DNA of 28,152 nucleotides from Bacillota bacterium. Its GTDB lineage: Bacteria; Bacillota; Clostridia; Acetivibrionales; JANLFN01. The notes below the pieces were generated by a model that saw nothing but the letters and a program-made list of their open reading frames with translations, was not told where the DNA came from and ran no database searches. Below are positions 1 to 7,261 of this stretch, piece after piece. Position 1 is the stretch's first letter. Each line of letters starts with the position of its first letter. The stretch lies in contig JAEWTV010000061.1 of assembly GCA_023397675.1 (NCBI GenBank), forward strand, positions 1 through 28,152, in the 5' to 3' direction. The position numbers and the translations under genes are program-made.

Positions 1-110
1 CTGTATATAAGGAAATAAACAGATTTTGAGTATGTATCCATCAGGTATTCAATAGCATTAGCATTTTTTTTTGATAATTGTTCTATAACATTTTGATCTG
101 TAATTTTCAT
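1..110 (-). CDS. RNA polymerase sigma factor, ECF-like (N-terminal 36 codons, runs off left edge)
   Basis: Reading the minus strand from an ATG at 110 gives 36 open codons to the window edge. A strong GGAGG ribosome site (120-116) sits five bases before the ATG. The peptide begins MKITDQNVIEQL and continues with a segment ending in TYSKSVYFLIY. That pattern, a short acidic helix, then A-I-E-Y-L, then a Y-S/G-K-x-V-Y motif, resembles the start of sigma-70 region 2 in ECF-type sigma factors of clostridia, the part that binds the RNA polymerase clamp. The gene is divergent from the acetyltransferase at 376. Only the N-terminus is visible, so region 4 and any anti-sigma partner lie outside the window. 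The call rests on pattern resemblance and could be wrong at family level; the existence of the gene itself is well supported. Confidence 0.6.
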   Translation of the reverse strand, partial: MKITDQNVIEQLSKKNANAIEYLMDTYSKSVYFLIY

Positions 111-375
111 TAAGCCCTCCTGTAGCTTATAATTATCACTAACCCTCTGAAATGGTTTTTCAATAGTACTACGTTAATCATGCTGATATTTTCCCAGAAA
201 ATTTAATTAAATTATATTTCTTTTATAAAATATAACAAAGTATTGTATCATAATGTGATATTATAACTATGCTGTGATATAATGTAAAACAATTAATACA
301 TTGCTGATATAGAAAATCATGTTACGTTGTACTCATTGAAGCGAGTATAAGAAATTGATGTAGCAGGAGGTCATA
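111..375. promoter_or_regulatory. Divergent intergenic region with extended -10 for the acetyltransferase
   Basis: This 265-bp AT-rich gap separates two divergent genes. On the plus strand TGATATAAT at 275-283 is a perfect extended -10 (TG, one base, TATAAT), but no good -35 lies 16-18 bp upstream. It would start a transcript near 290, giving a leader of about 85 nt for the gene at 376. No convincing ECF-type promoter was identified on the minus strand. No small ORF with a ribosome site and no strong hairpin is evident. Confidence 0.5.
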
Positions 376-1176
376 ATGTACACTAAAATGGACCTTATAC
401 AAGGAATTTCGGATATCGGTATAAAGCCTGATGATACCCTGTTGGTTCATTCATCAATGAAATCAATAGGTGAGGTTAAGGGTGGGGCAGACACAGTTCT
501 TGATGCATTTATAGAATATATGCAGCCCGGTCTTCTTATATTTCCTACACATACCTGGGAACAAATGAATAGTGATCATAATGTATATAATCCTTTGTAT
601 GAACCGTCTTGTATAGGTATTCTTACAAATCTTTTTATGAGGCGAAAAGGGGTAATACGTTCATGGCATCCCACACATTCGGTTGCTGCATTAGGTAAAG
701 ATGCACGAGAATATGTTATAGGTGAGGAAAACTGGGATACACCCTGCGCCAGAAAAGGATGTTGGGGTAAGCTTTATGATAGAAAAGCAAAAATACTTTT
801 TCTTGGCTGCAGTTTAAGGAATAATACTTTACTTCACGGTGTTGAAGAGTGGAACAATATAGAGAATAGGCTTACCGATAAACCAAGGATTTATAAAATA
901 CTAACTCCAGATGGGAGACTTATTAATAGACCTGTATATGGACATTACTGTCCAACCTGTGATGATATATCAAAGAATTACATTAAAATGGAAGCACCTT
1001 TTATTGATAATGGAATTGCAAGAATAGGGTTTATTGGTGATGCAGTAAGCACATTATGTGATGCGGTGGGAATGGTTGAACTTACAACTAATTACCTTAA
1101 GATGAAGCCTGACCTTTTTGGAGATTTTGCACCTGTACCTGAACAGTGGTACAGGACACAAGCGAAAGCAGAATAG
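376..1176 (+). CDS. AAC(3)-family N-acetyltransferase (Antibiotic_NAT fold)
   Basis: The 266-residue protein has the landmarks of the AAC(3)/YokD family, which moves an acetyl group from acetyl-CoA to an amine. These are the N-terminal LLVHSSMKSIG (about 22-32), the FPTHTW block (56-61), and RSWHPTHSVAALG (95-107), which carries the family's conserved His-Pro-Thr-His and small-residue CoA loop. A histidine in LLHGVEEW follows further on. The length is typical. The start at 376 follows AGGAGG with ideal spacing; a second Met at codon 5 has no site of its own. Family members include true aminoglycoside 3-N-acetyltransferases but also many chromosomal proteins of unknown substrate. No mobile element adjoins it, so a resistance role is an inference only. 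Transcription ends at a hairpin shared with the convergent etfA. Confidence 0.88.
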   Translation: MYTKMDLIQGISDIGIKPDDTLLVHSSMKSIGEVKGGADTVLDAFIEYMQPGLLIFPTHTWEQMNSDHNVYNPLYEPSCIGILTNLFMRRKGVIRSWHPTHSVAALGKDAREYVIGEENWDTPCARKGCWGKLYDRKAKILFLGCSLRNNTLLHGVEEWNNIENRLTDKPRIYKILTPDGRLINRPVYGHYCPTCDDISKNYIKMEAPFIDNGIARIGFIGDAVSTLCDAVGMVELTTNYLKMKPDLFGDFAPVPEQWYRTQAKAE

Positions 1177-1220
1177 CCTATTCTACTTATCTTATAATTT
1201 CAATACATAAATAAAAACTA

Positions 1221-1242
1221 AAAGGCCGGATGTCCGGCCTTT
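1221..1242. terminator. Bidirectional rho-independent terminator
   Basis: AAAGGCCGGA (1221-1230) and TCCGGCCTTT (1233-1242) are perfectly complementary and form a GC-rich hairpin. It lies between two convergent genes. On the minus strand it is followed by a T-rich run (TTTTAGTTTTTATTT), which makes it a strong terminator for the etfB-etfA transcript. On the plus strand the tail is CTTTAAATAATTT, weaker but usable. Confidence 0.9.
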
Positions 1243-1256
1243 AAATAATTTACTCC

Positions 1257-2450
1257 TTATCCGATCTGTTTCTTGAACTCAGCGGTTAATGCCGGCAGAA
1301 TCTCAAGCACATCACCAACGATACCAAAAGTTGCAACCTTAAAAATAGGTGCTTCGGGGTTATTGTTTATTGCAATAATAGTATCGGAAGAAGACATACC
1401 TGCAAGGTGCTGAACAGAACCAGATATGCCGCAGGCTATATAAACCTTGGGGCCAACAGTTTTTCCTGTCTGTCCGACCTGGTGACTGTAATCGATCCAG
1501 CCTGCATCAACAACAGCACGCGAAGCTCCTACGGCAGCTCCCAGAGCTCTTGCAAGCTCTTCAACATATTTAATATTCTTTGGATCACCAATACCTCTTC
1601 CTGCTGAAACGATTATGTCCGCTTCAGTCAGATTTACTACTTCACAAAGATTATTAACAACTTCCTTAACCTTTATCTTAGTTTCAAGAGGAATTATTAC
1701 ATCCGGTCTTATAATTTCTCCGTTTCTATTATAATTAGGTTCAATTGCTTTCATAACCTTAGGTCTTACAGTTGACATCTGAGGCCTGTGATTAGGACAA
1801 ATGATGGTTGCCATAAGATTTCCGCCAAAAGCCGGCCTGGTCTGAAGAAGGATTTTTTTCTCAGGATCAATTTCAAGGCTTGTGCAGTCGGCGGTAAGCC
1901 CGGTATTAAGCCTTGAGGATACCCGGGGAGCTAATGAACGCCCGTAAGTGGTTGCACCCATCAGTACAATTTCAGGTTTGTGCATTTTAATAAGCTGCAC
2001 AAATATATCAGAGTATGTTTCATCATTGAAATCCTTAAGAGAAGGATGATCGATAACATAAACATTATCAGCACCGTGGGCTATAAGTGTTCTTGCGGCA
2101 TTTTCCAGGTTTTCACCCAAAAGAACTGCTGACAGTTGAACACCCAATTGGGATGCAAGTTTTGTACCTTCGCCCAGCAATTCAAGCGCCACACTTGAAG
2201 GTATTGCATTTTTTTGCTCGGTAAATACCCAAACTCCCTTATAGGAAGACAAATCGTCATTAACTTTTTCCTCATCTTTGATAAGATCAATAGCTTTGAA
2301 TTTGCAGGATGACACACATGCGCCACATAACGTGCAGTTTTCAAGAATTGAAGCCTTTTTATCCTCAACTTTGATTGCTCCGAAAGGGCATCCTCCAACG
2401 CAAATCTTACAGCCTATACATTTATCCAATAAAATTTTTATACTGGCCAT
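1257..2450 (-). CDS. etfA: Electron transfer flavoprotein alpha subunit with N-terminal 2x[4Fe-4S] ferredoxin domain
   Basis: EtfA binds FAD in its C-terminal domain and passes electrons between the EtfB flavin and a partner dehydrogenase. This 397-residue version carries an added ferredoxin domain. Cys 11, 14, 17, 21 (CIGCKICVGGCPFGAI) and Cys 39, 42, 45, 49 (CTLCGACVSSC) are two CxxCxxCxxxC sets for [4Fe-4S] clusters. The FAD domain shows ISAGRGIGDP-type and GQTGKTVGP and CGISGSVQH motifs near the C-terminus (seen here as VSAGRGIGDP). The start is the ATG at 2450 behind GGGGG; an upstream in-frame TTG at 2465 lies within the ribosome site and is unlikely. It follows etfB by 19 bp in one operon. 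Ferredoxin-fused EtfA is known in caffeyl-CoA reductase (CarE) and lactate dehydrogenase-linked systems of anaerobes, where Etf takes part in flavin-based electron bifurcation. Assigning that chemistry here is inference from the architecture. Confidence 0.95.
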   Translation of the reverse strand: MASIKILLDKCIGCKICVGGCPFGAIKVEDKKASILENCTLCGACVSSCKFKAIDLIKDEEKVNDDLSSYKGVWVFTEQKNAIPSSVALELLGEGTKLASQLGVQLSAVLLGENLENAARTLIAHGADNVYVIDHPSLKDFNDETYSDIFVQLIKMHKPEIVLMGATTYGRSLAPRVSSRLNTGLTADCTSLEIDPEKKILLQTRPAFGGNLMATIICPNHRPQMSTVRPKVMKAIEPNYNRNGEIIRPDVIIPLETKIKVKEVVNNLCEVVNLTEADIIVSAGRGIGDPKNIKYVEELARALGAAVGASRAVVDAGWIDYSHQVGQTGKTVGPKVYIACGISGSVQHLAGMSSSDTIIAINNNPEAPIFKVATFGIVGDVLEILPALTAEFKKQIG

Positions 2451-2469
2451 TTTTATAACCCCCAATAGC

Positions 2470-3264
2470 TTATTTACAGACTTTAAACTGCATGTGCGTA
2501 AGTTTACCTACAAGCTTTTCAGCCTGCTGCGCCGGTGTTCCTTCAATCATTTCACTGTTGACTTCATGTACTGGAACAAAAGTTTTTACGACCTGTGTAG
2601 GTGACCCCTTAAGACCGCAGTGTACAGTATCCGCACTTATATCTTCGGCAGTCAAAACATTTATAACTGCTTTTTTTGCCCTCATCATTCCTTTTAATGA
2701 AGGAAGCCGAGGCTCGTTTATTTCTTTTACTACAGTAATAAGAGCGGGAAGAGGCATTTCAATTACTTCATAACCATCATCCGTAAGCCGCTGGCACCTT
2801 ATAAAGTTTTCATTTATCTCCTCTATTTTTCTTACATAGGTTGTGTGGGGAATTCCCAGCTTCTCGGCGAGGCTTGGACCAACCTGGGCCGTATCGCCGT
2901 CGGTAGCCTGTTTGCCGCATATAACAAGGTCAGCACCGCCAAGTTTCTTAATTCCCATGGAAAGGGTATAGGAGGTAGCAAGAGAATCGGAGCCTGCAAA
3001 TGCCCTATCACTTAAAAGAGCAGTGTCATCGGCACCCAGTGAAATAGTTTCCTTAAGTGCGTCAGATACTGAATTTGGTCCCATACTCATTACTGTAACC
3101 TTTCCACCTAGTTTATCCCTTATTCGTAGTGCTTCTTCCAAAGCATACATGTCGAAGGGATTTATTATAGATTCAACACCTTCCCTGATAATGGTGTTAG
3201 TTTCCTTGTTCATTTTAACTTCTGTGGTGGCCGGAACTTGCTTGATACATACTACAATGTTCAT
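2470..3264 (-). CDS. etfB: Electron transfer flavoprotein beta subunit
   Basis: EtfB pairs with EtfA and in bifurcating enzymes holds the flavin that accepts electrons from NADH. The 264-residue protein starts MNIVVCIKQVP, a standard EtfB N-terminus. It contains INPFDMYALEEALRI (about 35-49) and CGKQATDGDTAQVGP (about 116-130), the conserved nucleotide/flavin-binding signature, and ends with a C-terminal arm typical for wrapping around EtfA. I chose the ATG at 3264 because GGAGTG at 3276-3271 lies eight bases before it; the upstream in-frame GTG at 3273 overlaps that ribosome site. It is the first gene of the etfB-etfA pair, with the acyl-CoA dehydrogenase upstream on the same strand, the usual grouping for Etf and its acyl-CoA partner. 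Confidence 0.96.
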   Translation of the reverse strand: MNIVVCIKQVPATTEVKMNKETNTIIREGVESIINPFDMYALEEALRIRDKLGGKVTVMSMGPNSVSDALKETISLGADDTALLSDRAFAGSDSLATSYTLSMGIKKLGGADLVICGKQATDGDTAQVGPSLAEKLGIPHTTYVRKIEEINENFIRCQRLTDDGYEVIEMPLPALITVVKEINEPRLPSLKGMMRAKKAVINVLTAEDISADTVHCGLKGSPTQVVKTFVPVHEVNSEMIEGTPAQQAEKLVGKLTHMQFKVCK

Positions 3265-3296
3265 GATTCTCACTCCAATTCTAAATTAAAGTTTGC

Positions 3297-3302
3297 ATTA
3301 TA
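3297..3302 (-). promoter_or_regulatory. Candidate -10 box for etfB-etfA
   Basis: On the minus strand a perfect TATAAT runs from 3302 to 3297, about 33 bp before the etfB ATG. No recognisable -35 lies at the right distance, because that DNA is the end of the palindromic element at 3305-3498. This could be a weak or activator-dependent promoter separate from that of the dehydrogenase. Confidence 0.4.
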
Positions 3303-3304
3303 CC

Positions 3305-3498
3305 GCTGAAATTTGTTCAAGAACGGGACGTTTCAAGGTTTAGAACCTGTAAATTCAGCACGGGCAAATTCAAACTCGCTGAATAAACATCAATTAAATT
3401 ATAGGTATTTATTCAGCTCAAACAGTGAATTTGCTATCCGCGCTCAGATTAACAGGTTCTACAACCTCTACACTTATGTTCTTTACACAAATTTCAGC
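3305..3498. repeat. 194-bp imperfect palindromic element (MITE-like or dispersed hairpin repeat)
   Basis: The stretch folds back on itself. GCTGAAATTTG (3305-3315) matches CAAATTTCAGC (3488-3498) perfectly at the two ends. TAGAACCTGT (3341-3350) matches ACAGGTTCTA (3452-3461) in the middle. GCTGAATAAA (3378-3387) matches TTTATTCAGC (3408-3417) around a 20-nt loop. Between these blocks the arms align with scattered mismatches and small gaps. Terminal inverted arms of about 83 and 91 nt with no plausible gene inside suggest a non-autonomous mobile element or a dispersed structural repeat. I could not identify a clear target duplication. A spurious short ORF crosses it but has no ribosome site. 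Confidence 0.75.
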
Positions 3499-3551
3499 AG
3501 CATAATGTTCAAAAATATCAATTTAATAATATAACCTTATATAAAGGAGTA

Positions 3552-3576
3552 GGGATTAAAGCCAGGCTTTAATCCC
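3552..3576 (-). terminator. Hairpin downstream of the acyl-CoA dehydrogenase
   Basis: GGGATTAAAGC (3552-3562) and GCTTTAATCCC (3566-3576) form an 11-bp perfect stem with a 3-nt loop, 17 bp past the dehydrogenase stop codon. The minus-strand tail (TACTCCTTTATATAAGG) is only partly T-rich, so termination may be incomplete and some transcripts may continue into etfB. Confidence 0.6.
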
Positions 3577-3593
3577 ATTATCATAAAATTTAT

Positions 3594-4748
3594 TTATTTA
3601 GAAGAAAGTTCTTTTATAAGTTCCAGTGCAATAACATTTCTCTGGATCTGATTTGTTCCTTCATAAATTTGGGTTATCTTAGCATCCCTCATTCGTTTTT
3701 CAACAGGATACTCTTTCATATAACCATAGCCGCCCATTACCTGAACAGCATCAGTAGTAACCTTCATGGCTGTGTCCGAAGCCATAACCTTGGACATGGC
3801 AGATTCTTTTGAAAAATTCTTGGCTCCACTGTCAATATATTTGCAAGTCTGGTATACAAGAGCTCTTGAAGCTTCTATCTGGATCGCCATATCAGCAAGC
3901 ATATGCTGAATTGCCTGGAAGGATGAAATGGCTTGTCCAAACTGAACCCTTTCCCTTGAATATTTTAAGGCCGCTTCAAAGGAACCTTGTGCTATACCTA
4001 AAGCCTGAGCAGCAACACCAGGTCTTGTCCTGTCAAGAGTTTTCATTGCAACAATGAAACCCATACCTTCCTTTGAAAGAAGATTTTCCTTGGGTATTCT
4101 GCAGTTGGTAAATACAAGCTCTCTTGTGCAGGAAGCCCGTATGCCCATTTTGTTTTCCTTTTTACCATATGTAAAACCGGGAGTATCCTTTTCAACAATA
4201 AATGCGGAAAAACCTCTTGCACCCTTAGCACGGTTAGTACATGCTACAATGGTGTAAACATCAGCTTCACCGCCGTTAGTAATCCACTGCTTTGTACCGT
4301 TTAATACATATTCATCACCATCTAATACTGCAGTAGTTTGAATACCTGCCGCATCGCTGCCTGCATCTGCTTCTGTAAGGCCAAAAGCGGCTATTTTTTC
4401 ACCGGACGCTATCCCAGGAAGGTATTTCTTTTTCTGTTCTTCGCTACCAAAGAGTATAATAGGGAAGGTCCCAAGTCCTGTGCCTGCAAAAGCAAGTGAA
4501 ATTCCTCCGCATGCCCTACTCAGCTGTTCAACAACCAGTGACATTTCAAACACACCGCCGCCAAGTCCGCCGTACTCTTCTGGAATGTAAACACCGCAAA
4601 GGTCTGAATCAGCAAGAACCTTCATAATGTCCCGTGGAAATATTCCTTTCTCGTCATACTCTATGGCGATAGGGGCAATTTTTTCATCGGCAATTTTGGC
4701 TGAAAGTTCTTTAATCATTTGCTGTTCTTCTGTTAAGAAATAGTCCAT
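3594..4748 (-). CDS. Acyl-CoA dehydrogenase (short-chain/butyryl-CoA type)
   Basis: This flavoenzyme interconverts acyl-CoA and 2-enoyl-CoA, exchanging electrons with Etf. The 384-residue length and layout are those of the family: an N-terminal helical domain, FGLTEADAGSDA (about 122-133) and KQWITNGGEADVY in the middle beta domain, and a C-terminal helical domain with QVMGGYGYMKEYPVEKRMRD. IYEGTNQIQRN near the C-terminus contains the catalytic base Glu at about residue 363. The ATG at 4748 follows AAGGAGAG. Its neighbour is the etfB-etfA pair on the same strand, with a hairpin and the palindromic element between. In butyrate-forming clostridia such an enzyme complexes with Etf and reduces crotonyl-CoA. 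No crotonase, thiolase or hydroxybutyryl-CoA dehydrogenase is nearby, so the true substrate is not fixed by context. Confidence 0.95.
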   Translation of the reverse strand: MDYFLTEEQQMIKELSAKIADEKIAPIAIEYDEKGIFPRDIMKVLADSDLCGVYIPEEYGGLGGGVFEMSLVVEQLSRACGGISLAFAGTGLGTFPIILFGSEEQKKKYLPGIASGEKIAAFGLTEADAGSDAAGIQTTAVLDGDEYVLNGTKQWITNGGEADVYTIVACTNRAKGARGFSAFIVEKDTPGFTYGKKENKMGIRASCTRELVFTNCRIPKENLLSKEGMGFIVAMKTLDRTRPGVAAQALGIAQGSFEAALKYSRERVQFGQAISSFQAIQHMLADMAIQIEASRALVYQTCKYIDSGAKNFSKESAMSKVMASDTAMKVTTDAVQVMGGYGYMKEYPVEKRMRDAKITQIYEGTNQIQRNVIALELIKELSSK

Positions 4749-4845
4749 TTTTCTGCACTCTCCTTAAAGTTTATTGAAATGATTCTGCTAAGCTATGAAC
4801 TGTAAATAAATGAGATTAATAGATGAATATTGAATATACAAACAA

Positions 4846-4874
4846 AGTATATAATAAAAATATTTTCAATGCAA
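4846..4874 (-). promoter_or_regulatory. Sigma-A promoter for the acyl-CoA dehydrogenase
   Basis: On the minus strand TTGCAT (4874-4869), a 17-bp spacer and TATACT (4851-4846) form a good vegetative promoter. Transcription would start near 4839, leaving a leader of about 90 nt before the ATG at 4748. The hexamers and spacing equal those of the fapR promoter at 8160-8188. Confidence 0.7.
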
Positions 4875-4955
4875 TAATAATGGAAGGCTGTTTATTTAAA
4901 GAAAAATGTTTATTAGCGTTTAATCGTTAGGTAATGATTTTGAATGTAAACACTA

Positions 4956-4964
4956 TGGTATAAT
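4956..4964 (+). promoter_or_regulatory. Extended -10 promoter for the phosphoesterase-rimO-pgsA group
   Basis: TGGTATAAT at 4956-4964 is a perfect extended -10. The nearest -35-like hexamer, TTGAAT at 4940-4945, is too close (13 bp), so recognition would rely on the TGn extension. The ATG at 4999 lies about 28 bp from the expected start point. Confidence 0.6.
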
Positions 4965-4998
4965 AGACATGAATATTTGTACTAAAAGGTGGAAGTGA

Positions 4999-5799
4999 AT
5001 GAAGTTTTTATTCTTTACAGATTCACATATTAAGAGTACTCCTCCTGAAAACAGAAAAGATAACTATCGTCAAACGATTTTTAATAAACTGAATGAGATT
5101 GTATCAATCTCAAAAAAAGAAAAAGTTGATTATATACTTCACGGAGGAGACTGGTATGACAGGCCTTCCAATGATAAACTGTTATCAGGTGAAGTTGCTG
5201 GAATAATAAAAAACTTTGATAAACCTGTCTACACCATATACGGTAACCATGATGTTTTCGGTATAAGCCCTTTGACAGTCGAAGGAACAATGCTTGGTGA
5301 TCTTATAAATGAAAGGATTGTCCAGCTTATTACAAATGACGAAAAGATTTTCTTAAAGGAAGGTGGATTGGCTGTTCAGCTTACGGGAAAGTCTTATAGG
5401 TATGGAATGGATTCAACACAAAACAGAGATTACTATTATATTATCCAAAAGGATAAAAAAGCTGATTATGCAATAAATATGGTTCATGGGATGCTTATAT
5501 ACAAGCCATTTCCACCCGGAATACCTTTCACATTGATAAAAGAAATTATGCAAACGGATGCTGACATTACGTTGTCAGGACATTATCACACTGGTTATGG
5601 AATAATAAATATGAACAATAGATATTTCGTCAATCCTGGTAGTATAGTAAGGGTAACAAACTACAGAAGCGAGCTTTACAGAATACCCAAAATCATTATC
5701 CTTGATATTAAGAAATCGATAAATATCAAGCAAATAGAACTCAAAAGTGTTTTACCAGGTCAAGATGTGCTTGATGAACAAAAATTATTATTTGATTGA
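4999..5799 (+). CDS. Calcineurin-like metallophosphoesterase (SbcD/Mre11-like)
   Basis: The 266-residue protein has the whole two-metal phosphoesterase set. TDSHIK gives Asp8 and His10, GGDWYD gives Asp51, YGNHD gives Asn83 and His84, MVHG gives His163, and GHYHTG gives His195 and His197. The order and spacing match the nuclease-type branch (SbcD, Mre11, phage exonuclease subunits) more than small phosphodiesterases. It lacks the C-terminal capping domain of full SbcD, and no SbcC ATPase partner is adjacent. Substrate is therefore unknown: a DNA exonuclease or a nucleotide phosphodiesterase are both possible. The ATG at 4999 follows AGGTGG. It is co-directional with rimO, 121 bp downstream. 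Confidence 0.88.
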   Translation: MKFLFFTDSHIKSTPPENRKDNYRQTIFNKLNEIVSISKKEKVDYILHGGDWYDRPSNDKLLSGEVAGIIKNFDKPVYTIYGNHDVFGISPLTVEGTMLGDLINERIVQLITNDEKIFLKEGGLAVQLTGKSYRYGMDSTQNRDYYYIIQKDKKADYAINMVHGMLIYKPFPPGIPFTLIKEIMQTDADITLSGHYHTGYGIINMNNRYFVNPGSIVRVTNYRSELYRIPKIIILDIKKSINIKQIELKSVLPGQDVLDEQKLLFD

Positions 5800-5811
5800 T
5801 TTTATATTAAC

Positions 5812-5874
5812 AAAATGCTTTTTATATAGTAGTATAAGCATTATATGAATGATGAAGCAGAAAATTAGCATTTT
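5812..5874 (+). repeat. Overlapping inverted repeats before rimO
   Basis: AAAATGCT (5812-5819) is complementary to AGCATTTT (5867-5874), and the overlapping AATGCTT (5814-5820) is complementary to AAGCATT (5836-5842). The two hairpins cannot form together. The stems are short and AT-rich, so this may be chance in AT-rich DNA. Confidence 0.3.
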
Positions 5875-5920
5875 AAATTATCTGCCGGTATATACATTAT
5901 TAAAACGAGGATGAAGACAA

Positions 5921-7261
5921 TTGAAAAAGAAGATTGGAGCTGTGTCGCTGGGATGTCCCAAAAACCTGGTTGATACCGAAATAATGCTTGGAATACTTAA
6001 TGGGGATGAATTTGAAACAACTAATAATGAAGAAGAAGCACAGATAATTATTGTAAATACCTGTGGATTCATTGATTCGGCAAAAAAAGAATCAATAGAA
6101 ACAATTCTTGAAATGGCAAAATACAAATCCTCAAATTGTGAGCTTTTGATAGTAACAGGATGCCTTGCTGAAAGATACAAGGAAGATATATTGAAGGAAA
6201 TTCCCGAGGTGGATGCTGTTGCTGGAGTGGGGAATTATGAAGAGATTGCAGAGATAATCAGTGAAGCCTATAAGGGAATTAAGGTTGCAAAATACGGTAA
6301 GCTTTCAGAAAAGGCATACCTTGAGAATAAGAGAGTACTTTCCACTAAAAACGGGTTTGCTTATTTAAAAATTGCCGAAGGCTGTGACAACTGCTGTACT
6401 TACTGCATAATTCCAAAACTGAGGGGAAGGTACAGGAGCAGGCTAATCGAGGATATTGTAAAGGAAGCCAGTTGGCTAGCCGATTCCGGGGTTAAAGAAG
6501 TTATACTTGTTGCACAGGATACTTCAAGGTATGGTGTTGACATTTATAAAGAAAAGAAGCTTGTTGAACTTATACAAAAAATATCTGCCATTGAAGGAAT
6601 TGAAGCAATAAGACTGCTTTACTGTTATCCCGAAGAAATTGACGATGCTTTAATAAATGAACTTGCCACCAATGATAAACTGTGCAAATACATGGATATA
6701 CCAATACAACACATAAGTGACAGGATACTTAAAACGATGGGACGCCGGGGTACATCCGACGAGGTAAAAGACCTTCTGGTTAAGCTTAAAAAACACGTCC
6801 CGGGAATAGTTTTAAGGACTTCATTGATTGTAGGTTTCCCAGGCGAAACAGAAGAAGATTTTGAAAAATTATTTAACTTTGTTAACGATTTTTCATTTGA
6901 CAGGATGGGAGTTTTTATTTATTCTAAAGAGGAGGGAACTCCTGCAGCCAAGCTGAAAAATCAGATACCAAAAAGAATTAAAGAAGCCAGAGAAAAAAAA
7001 CTGTTGGTGCTTCAAAATGAAATAAGCCGCAGGAAGAATTCAGAAAGGCTTCAAAAGGTATATAAAACGCTTGTTGAAGGGGTTGCTGAAGACGGAATTT
7101 TCTACTATGGGAGATCCTATGCCGAAGCTCCTGATATAGACGGACTTATTTATTTCACCAGTGGAGAGCCGCTTGACTTTGGAAAATATGTAACAGTTAA
7201 AATACTTGATATTGATGACTACGACTTGATAGGAGAGGTTATCGATGAATCTGCCGAATAA
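5921..7261 (+). CDS. rimO: Ribosomal protein S12 methylthiotransferase RimO
   Basis: RimO is a radical SAM enzyme that adds a methylthio group to the conserved aspartate (Asp88-equivalent) of ribosomal protein S12. The 446-residue sequence has the UPF0004 domain with cluster ligands Cys12, Cys48 and Cys81. The radical SAM motif EGCDNCCTYCIIPKLRGRYRS supplies Cys155, Cys159 and Cys162, and a TRAM domain closes the C-terminus (about 380-446). The N-terminus AVSLGCPKNLVDTE distinguishes RimO from MiaB. The start is TTG at 5921, ten bases after CGAGG; an ATG at 5911 is out of frame and closes after about 20 codons. pgsA overlaps its 3' end by 17 bp. Confidence 0.96.
   Translation: MKKKIGAVSLGCPKNLVDTEIMLGILNGDEFETTNNEEEAQIIIVNTCGFIDSAKKESIETILEMAKYKSSNCELLIVTGCLAERYKEDILKEIPEVDAVAGVGNYEEIAEIISEAYKGIKVAKYGKLSEKAYLENKRVLSTKNGFAYLKIAEGCDNCCTYCIIPKLRGRYRSRLIEDIVKEASWLADSGVKEVILVAQDTSRYGVDIYKEKKLVELIQKISAIEGIEAIRLLYCYPEEIDDALINELATNDKLCKYMDIPIQHISDRILKTMGRRGTSDEVKDLLVKLKKHVPGIVLRTSLIVGFPGETEEDFEKLFNFVNDFSFDRMGVFIYSKEEGTPAAKLKNQIPKRIKEAREKKLLVLQNEISRRKNSERLQKVYKTLVEGVAEDGIFYYGRSYAEAPDIDGLIYFTSGEPLDFGKYVTVKILDIDDYDLIGEVIDESAE

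Noticed and set aside
376..1176. Calling the acetyltransferase an acquired aminoglycoside-resistance gene
   Set aside because: It has the fold and motifs, but no flanking mobile element and base use like its neighbours; many chromosomal homologues have unknown substrates.
3313..3534. A 73-codon frame on the plus strand across the palindromic element
   Set aside because: No ribosome site, its sequence follows from the inverted repeat, and it lies between two minus-strand genes.
5911..5920. ATG at 5911 as the rimO start
   Set aside because: It is out of frame with rimO and meets a stop after about 20 codons; TTG at 5921 gives the conserved N-terminus.
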